Below, in pieces: positions 59,001-64,000 of a stretch of DNA of 64,000 bases. The position numbers were made by a program, and so were the translations under genes. The notes under the pieces are model-generated. The model ran no database searches, was not told where the DNA came from, and saw nothing but the letters and a program-made list of their open reading frames with translations. The stretch's first letter is position 1. Every line of letters starts with the position of its first letter. This DNA is from Adiantum capillus-veneris (Eukaryota; Streptophyta; Polypodiopsida; Polypodiales; Pteridaceae), in NCBI GenBank assembly GCA_014529385.2, contig CM043966.1, positions 90,406,587 through 90,470,586 on the forward strand. The letters run 5' to 3'.

Positions 59001-59176
59001 TTTCCTCTCCCAGCCAAAGTGTGGGCTCTCCATTGCGACTCTCATCACCACAATTTTGGAGCATCGAGAGTCACTCATCAACCATACACATACTACACCA
59101 CATGTAACTTTGGTCCCATAGGTCATATTTGACCTCCGAGGACGATAATAAAATCTATCTATCTATCTATCTATCT
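59001..59176 (+). other. LINE-2 copy B 3' UTR and (ATCT)n tail
   Basis: Non-coding, ending ATAATAAAATCTATCTATCT. The inverted fragment at 47117 ends in the same way. A simple-repeat tail instead of poly-A is known for some LINE groups. Confidence 0.8.
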
Positions 59177-60062
59177 CTCGCTCTACGCACACAAAGAGCG
59201 CTGAAATTTTCTCTCCCACTCGCTCGCTCGGATGGTTGAGAGCGGGTGTGTGTGAGTGGTTGAGGAGTCGAGGTTCGAGGATTATGGTGAGATCAATTGC
59301 TTGCACACACTAAGTGTGTAGTCAAATTTTTTTCTAAAAATTTGACTTTACTGTCAAAATGGCAGACTCTGCATACTGTCAACTGACGACAGGGTGTGTT
59401 TCTCCTTGCTCAGGTTTGCTTCCTTGTTGCCCTCTGTATGCTCCTCACTGTATCACCAATTCTCCTGACTCTCCATTGCAGTGCTATCCGAAATTCCCAA
59501 AAGCTTCAATTCCCTCGCATATGGTTCTCCTACTCCCGGTTATGATGCTTCCACTAGTGGAATAGCCTCCAAAGGTGCTAGTCGAATAGCCGCTAAAGGT
59601 GCTCGGAGTCGCAACGATGCCGTAGAGCGGGATCGGTGCACTCACTGCCGATGCTGGGTGTCACTCTTGTGTGGTAGAGGCACCTCACCTGTGGGTGTGG
59701 CAAGCACAACCATCCGTGGGAAAACGCTAGACCGCGGGAACACTCGATGTCAGGGTCAGATGTCAAAAAACTGCCTGTGTAAAGAGTGTCACCAAAATTG
59801 TTGTTAAACCGAGTCAAATCAGTGCAAGACTCTGATGTCGGTGTCGAAATGGCAAATCGTCGATGTCGAAGATGCTTCCCGTTGATGTCGGTGCCGGTGC
59901 AGAGCGGCGAGTCATTGATGTCGGGCTCGCCAAAGTCAAGATGATGTCGAGGATGATGCCGAGTGTGCACGCACACTCTGTGTGTGTCGATGCCCGAGAA
60001 CAAATATCGTATATCTGGAGTCGGAAAGACGAGATGTCTATGTAGAAGAAAATTATAATGTT

Positions 60063-60104
<42 letters not shown>

Positions 60105-60668
60105 GCACACAAAGAGCTTTCTCTCTCTCACTGGCTCGCTCGGATGGTTGAGAGCGGGTGTGTATGAGTTGCTAAGGAGTTGGGGTTCAGAGGATTATGG
60201 TGGGATAAATTGCTAGCACACACTAAGTGTGTAGTTTAAATTTTTTTTAAAAATTTACTATACTGTCGAAATGGCAAACTCTGCGTACTATCGATTGACA
60301 ACAGGGTGTGCTTCTCCTTGCTCAGGTTTGCTTCCTTGTTGCCCTCTGTATGCTCCCTGCATCACCAATTCTCCCGACTCTCCAATTGCAGCACTGTTCG
60401 AAATTCCTAAAGCTTCAATTCCCCTGCATATGGTTCCCCTACTCCCGGCTCTGTTGTAATCACTGTCAATTTTCTTGCTGCTGCCGGCAGATCCAATCTG
60501 TTGAGTACAAGGGATTTGCATTTGCTCGACTGGCTTTGATTCCCTCAGCTTGACTGCTCCAAACTCGAACCTGCTTTCTCTGTTGCCAACTTGAAGCTTC
60601 CTTACTTCAAGCTTTCCTTGAGCACTGTGTGCAGCGCTCGTAAGCCCGATTTTCCTTGCCTTTCAAAA

Positions 60669-60710
<42 letters not shown>

Positions 60711-60959
60711 AACCTGCATCTCGACTCCCTGTTCAACCCTCTATCCTGCTGAGCTTGCCAAGCTCTCCTTGCTCGGGGTTGCTGTACACGCGGGGTGTAG
60801 CTAGGGATGTTGGTGTGCTCTTATACCACAGGTTGTGTTTGTGGAGCATTAGAGAGTAGTACTACTCTCATCTCCTTATTTTCCTTATGAACAAAGAATG
60901 AGATGTAATGGGTGGGCGCTCGGCCATGGCCAATGGCCAGTTGGCCTAAAACCCAACAT
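59177..60959 (-). mobile_element. Inverted copy of the 12176-type LTR element (partial)
   Basis: On the minus strand the element starts at 60959 with TGTTGGGTTTTAGGCC, like the LTR at 12176. It proceeds through the same modules found at 12870-14100. A 370-bp direct repeat (59177-59550 and 60095-60465, landmark GGATGGTTGAGAGCGGGTGTG) brackets 59551-60094. The middle matches the complement of 13640-14100. CT tracts lie at 60070-60101 and 60671-60710. No gene is open; short frames on both strands are chance. Confidence 0.6.
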
Positions 60960-62130
60960 CTCCCTCGTGCCCATTCTGAAGAGGATTTGCTTTGACAAAC
61001 ATTCCCCAGCATCCCGGCTTTGATCTAGCATTTTGTCTCGGACTATACTCCCCAATTTCTTGCTTCGATGACACACACTAACACATAGCAGCTTCGACGG
61101 TGTATTTTGGAGCACTTTTTCCCATGAGCACGACTTCTGAATGGCAGTTTCAACCACACGTAGCTAGTTGATCGTGCTGTGCGCTTGGTTTTTGATTGAC
61201 GTGTTTTTTTGACCGATGAGGTAGTGTGCTAGTTTCTTGACACTTTTGTTCACAGGTTGCACGTTCTTTGTTCAGCACAGATAGTGCTCATGTATGATTG
61301 CATCCGTGGATATAGCTTGAGCTAGATATAGCTTGCAGGTACCAGGTCACAGGTTTATAGTACTTTTGGACAGATGCAGGTTCACAGAGCCGCTCATTCA
61401 GGAGTGAGCTTATTTGCTAGGGTTTTGGCATTTTATGTATACCATTTGTGGATTTGTTTACTAAGACACTGAGTGTCTATGCTTATGCACTATTGGTGAG
61501 ATTTGTTGAGTTTTCGCTCAATTTTTAGGAAAACCTCTGTCGGATTTTTCCTAGATTCTTGCCATGTTCTATGCATATCTGCAGTTTTACACTTTGATGG
61601 TTTAGTGGTTGAGTTTGACCCCCATTTTGACAGTGATCAAGTGTTCCCTCTCATTTTGACGTTTTTTGTCAGCTTGGACACACTTTAGTGTTCTTGTACC
61701 CTCTCTCGTAGGAGTGAGGATTGTGTATGCTTGTGTGGCTATAGAGACAGACAGTCACAGGTTTTTTGTGGATTTTTGCATGCAGTTTCTCTTGTGGGAT
61801 ACGTTTTGAGCAAGTTTGCTCACTACTTGCGTTTATGGTTATGTGCTTTACGCTCAAATGAGTTGTTTGTCCCAAATTGTACGCTTGCACATATAGCAAA
61901 TTGTGGAGCTGATTTTATGCATATGTGATCATCGGTTTTGATGCGTTTAATCATGGTTTCCATATTGTGTAGTGGTCGAGTTATCTCCCACTTTGTTGTC
62001 AGTTTGGCATGGTTTTATGGTAAAGATTGTACTTGAGTTTTTGCCTAGTTTATTGGGGAGACTCTGCCAAATTTTTTCCAGGTTTTCTTGCCATAGTTTC
62101 TTGACATTCACTTATGGTTGCAGACATGTG
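60960..62130 (+). repeat. Copia A derivative, leader
   Basis: Colinear with 10848-12172: TGCCCATT..GA...GATTT, CTTCGA, GATGAGGTAGTGTG, TAGCTTGAGCTAG, CTTGTGGGAT. It contains the GAGTTTT...GCCAT module at about 61507 and 62035. The MITE present at 10884 is absent here. Confidence 0.65.
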
Positions 62131-62320
62131 TGACAATTTAGAGTCTATAGTGATGACTCATGAGAGGCAGCGGTCTCGTAGTTGCCAATACATGCGATGT
62201 TGGCATTGTAGCCACACACGACGCATTAGACACAATTGTTTCAGATGTAAGAGGCAACTGCAAAGATCTATGCATGGTGCAGATGAGGTTTTGGCACATG
62301 CTAGAGTGATGGCTTGGTGA
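62114..62320 (+). pseudogene. Copia A derivative, gag nucleocapsid remnant
   Basis: The frame holds CWHCSHTRRIRHNC, a CCHC-like knuckle in which the His is replaced by Arg, in an arginine-rich context. Most of gag (the capsid domain) is missing. Confidence 0.5.
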
Positions 62321-62394
62321 TGTCACATTTGTATTTAGCATTCCTCCTAATTACGTGTCTCTAAGAGGTGACACTTCTCCACAATGGTTGTCAG

Positions 62395-62640
62395 AAGAGG
62401 ATGCAGTCTTCCACGTCACACCACATCATGACTGGTTTAGCACCTTCTCTAGTGGGAGCTTTGGTTGTGTACACTTGATCGATGGTTCGGCATTTGAAAT
62501 TGCAAGTTCTTGAGATGTTTTCATGTCATTGCCTAGTGGTGCATCATATATGCTACAACATGTGTGCTATGTTTCTCAACTGAGATAGAGCTTGATCTCA
62601 GTGAGATAGTTAGCAGATTTTGGGTGTCAGATATTGCTTA
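62395..62640 (+). pseudogene. Copia A derivative, protease remnant
   Basis: FHVTPHHDWFSTFSSGSFG matches the region just after the copia protease active site (compare FHVTPHKEWFSTY at 15901). LPSGASYMLQHVCYVSQLR continues it. The catalytic DSG itself has been replaced. Integrase, RT and RNase H, which should follow, are absent. Confidence 0.75.
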
Positions 62641-62662
62641 GACAGTAGTCTTTCTAGATGCA

Positions 62663-63418
62663 TTGCAAATCATCAGTGATTGTCAGAGGAGCCGCAGTGG
62701 CTTGGTATATCCTATGCATGTATCTGAGGTTCGAGACGGCATAGTCTTGGTTTTCTTGTTGACACGCTTTGAGCGAGAGACGAGACGTGTCTCCTTTGCA
62801 GGTGAGCTCCACCATGATCATGAGATAGAGCATTTAGCTATGCAGGACGTGCCAATAGACTCTATAGAGATAGAGGTAGAGCGGCAGTGCTCTAGTGAGA
62901 TGCAGTAGTAGGTGTTGTCAAGGTTTGTGCAGGCAGAGATAGAGTGGTTCTGCTCCCTAAAGACACAGGCAAAGATGATAGACATGGAGTTCTTTGATAT
63001 GCTCATGCTAGAGGCCGATGAGTTAGTGCCAGGACGCACAGTTCTATCTATGGGTGAGAGGGTTGTAACCATCCCAGTGTCGGCATTGACACATCCACAC
63101 GTGGTGGGTAGTCCTGATGATGTAGTACATACAGATAGTGCAAGCGAGGTGAGTATAGCTAGGTTTGTGCAGATTTTCTCAGCGTTTGGGTGTCTCATGT
63201 AAGACCTCATAGCAACTGCAATGAGAGCATTTGCATCAGGGATTGTCAATCGTACGGTGAATGACACTAGCATGATGCATAGTGAAGTCTTGCTGACCAT
63301 ACAAAGAAGTCTGTGAGATTTACATGCAAGCTCTAGCATGGATACACACACTCATCTATCCCTAGAGCCAATATGGTTGCATGCAGATCGATTGAGCGAG
63401 CCAATGGGCATAGGTTGA
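62663..63418 (+). pseudogene. Copia A derivative, extra 3' ORF
   Basis: The same ORF as 18313-19056 and better preserved. 62663-62908 and 62912-63202 are in one frame, separated by TAG TAG where the other copy has CAA CAG. Conserved stretches are HVSEVRDGIVLVFLLTRFE, SFAGELHHDHEIEHL, EFFDMLMLEADELVPGRT, ALTHPHVVG, FVQIFSAFG and NDTSMMHSEV. About 225 codons fit between the protease remnant and the polypurine tract. The product is acidic, without zinc, membrane or signal motifs. The function is unknown. Confidence 0.65.
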
Positions 63419-63530
63419 GAGAGTCTCTCAGCTGTTTTCTTGTATAGCTGATAGGACTGCATGTGGATCGATTTGAGCGATCAAGTGAGCATAGGTTGAG
63501 AGAGTCTCTCACCTGTTTTCTTGTATATAC
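63385..63530 (+). repeat. ~72-bp duplication upstream of the polypurine tract
   Basis: GCATAGGTTGAGAGAGTCTC occurs twice, followed each time by CA.CTGTTTTCTTGTATA. The first copia A copy (19040-19090) has it once. Confidence 0.85.
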
Positions 63531-63574
63531 TAGTAGTTTAGCTAGTAGGGCCCACTTATCGGCACATTCGCCTT

Positions 63575-63800
63575 TAAGTGGGAGATTGTTGGGGTAAATG
63601 GCTTGTGGCTTGCCAGACCACCCAGGTTATGAGCGCTCGTCCACTTCTCACCTTATCGATTGTACATATATACAACAATAAGGAGTAGCTCATTTGAGCC
63701 ATCCTCCACCCATAGCGGTCTACTCTCTCCTTCTCCCCTTCCGCACGCACACAGCACCACATCCGCACTGCACATGCACACTTCACACTTCGTGGCTTAA
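63575..63800 (+). repeat. Copia A derivative, polypurine tract and 3' LTR
   Basis: TTTAAGTGGGAGAT precedes TGTTGGGGTAAATGG at 63587. The LTR shares GTACATATAT, AATAAGGAG and the C-rich CGCACGCACAC end with those of copia A. Its end is approximate. No 5' LTR was found. Confidence 0.7.
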
Positions 63801-63945
63801 AAAAGATCTTACCCAAATCATAATTGTTTGCCACCTCATTTGCAACCTAACCTAGCTTGTTGGCCCCTCAAGTAAACATGCTTCAAAACTATCTTTGACT
63901 CTTTCACCATCCACATGTCACCTCTGGATACACCCAAGTTAGTCA

Positions 63946-64000
<55 letters not shown>
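63801..64000. repeat. Flank and (GA)n tract at the window end
   Basis: Non-coding flank, then (AG)n from 63951 to the last bases of the window. Confidence 0.85.

Noticed and set aside
62818-63351. 177-codon minus-strand frame opposite the copia 3' ORF (also 18615-18989)
   Set aside because: It is open in both copies, which was tempting. But the plus-strand reading shows protein-level conservation with codon-consistent stops, while the minus frame looks like its shadow.

Overview
This window looks like repeat-rich, gene-poor nuclear DNA of a land plant. Nearly every recognisable coding stretch belongs to a decayed mobile element: Ty3/gypsy and Ty1/copia LTR retrotransposons, L1-like and other non-LTR retrotransposons (LINEs), an En/Spm (CACTA) transposon, a piggyBac-like transposon, MITEs and possible SINE-derived units. 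Long (CT/GA)n and (TG/CA)n tracts lie between and inside them. No cellular gene, rRNA, tRNA or CRISPR array could be supported. A piggyBac transposase beside typical plant CACTA and copia elements suggests a non-angiosperm plant (fern, lycophyte, bryophyte or similar), but that is inference.

Layout. 1-3.3 kb: Ty3/gypsy pol remnant (RT end, RNase H, integrase), then a retropepsin-like pseudo-ORF. 4.7-9.7 kb: an element I do not recognise, with dyad-symmetric sequences in its leader, a long gag-like coiled-coil pseudo-ORF, a polypurine tract and an LTR start. 10.25-19.37 kb: a copia element (copia A) with both LTR starts, a rearranged leader holding MITEs and part of another LTR element, gag-PR-INT-RT-RH, and an extra 3' ORF. 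It sits in the gag start of another copia. 20.1-25.8 kb: a second copy of the palindrome-leader element. Its ~284-bp palindrome-phased repeats are interrupted by a 2,155-bp non-autonomous LTR element with intact LTRs and a 5-bp target duplication. 26.3-29.3 kb: copia B. 30-37.4 kb: SINE-like tandem units and long diverged duplications without recognisable genes. 38.4-45.3 kb: one minus-strand L1-like LINE, split by a 3,787-bp TG...CA insertion (probable solo LTR) with a 5-bp target duplication. 47.1-51.2 kb: a second LINE type in an inverted, twin-priming-like arrangement, cut at TTAA by the piggyBac-like transposon (51.2-53.7 kb). 54.1-56.87 kb: CACTA remnant. 56.87-59.18 kb: another, better preserved copy of the second LINE. 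59.2-63.8 kb: an inverted piece of the LTR element seen at 12.2 kb, then a copia A derivative that lost INT, RT and RNase H but kept the 3' ORF.

The elements form a stack of nested insertions rather than a functional gene cluster. Most in-frame stops look like CAG, CAA, CGA or TGG codons altered by C-to-T or G-to-A changes, as expected for methylated, silenced repeats. The best candidates for something undescribed are (i) the phased palindromes, found with two different but each self-complementary arm sequences upstream of homologous gag-like ORFs, (ii) the 3' ORF shared by the two copia A copies, and (iii) the piggyBac transposase with an unusual N-terminal module and AT-hooks.
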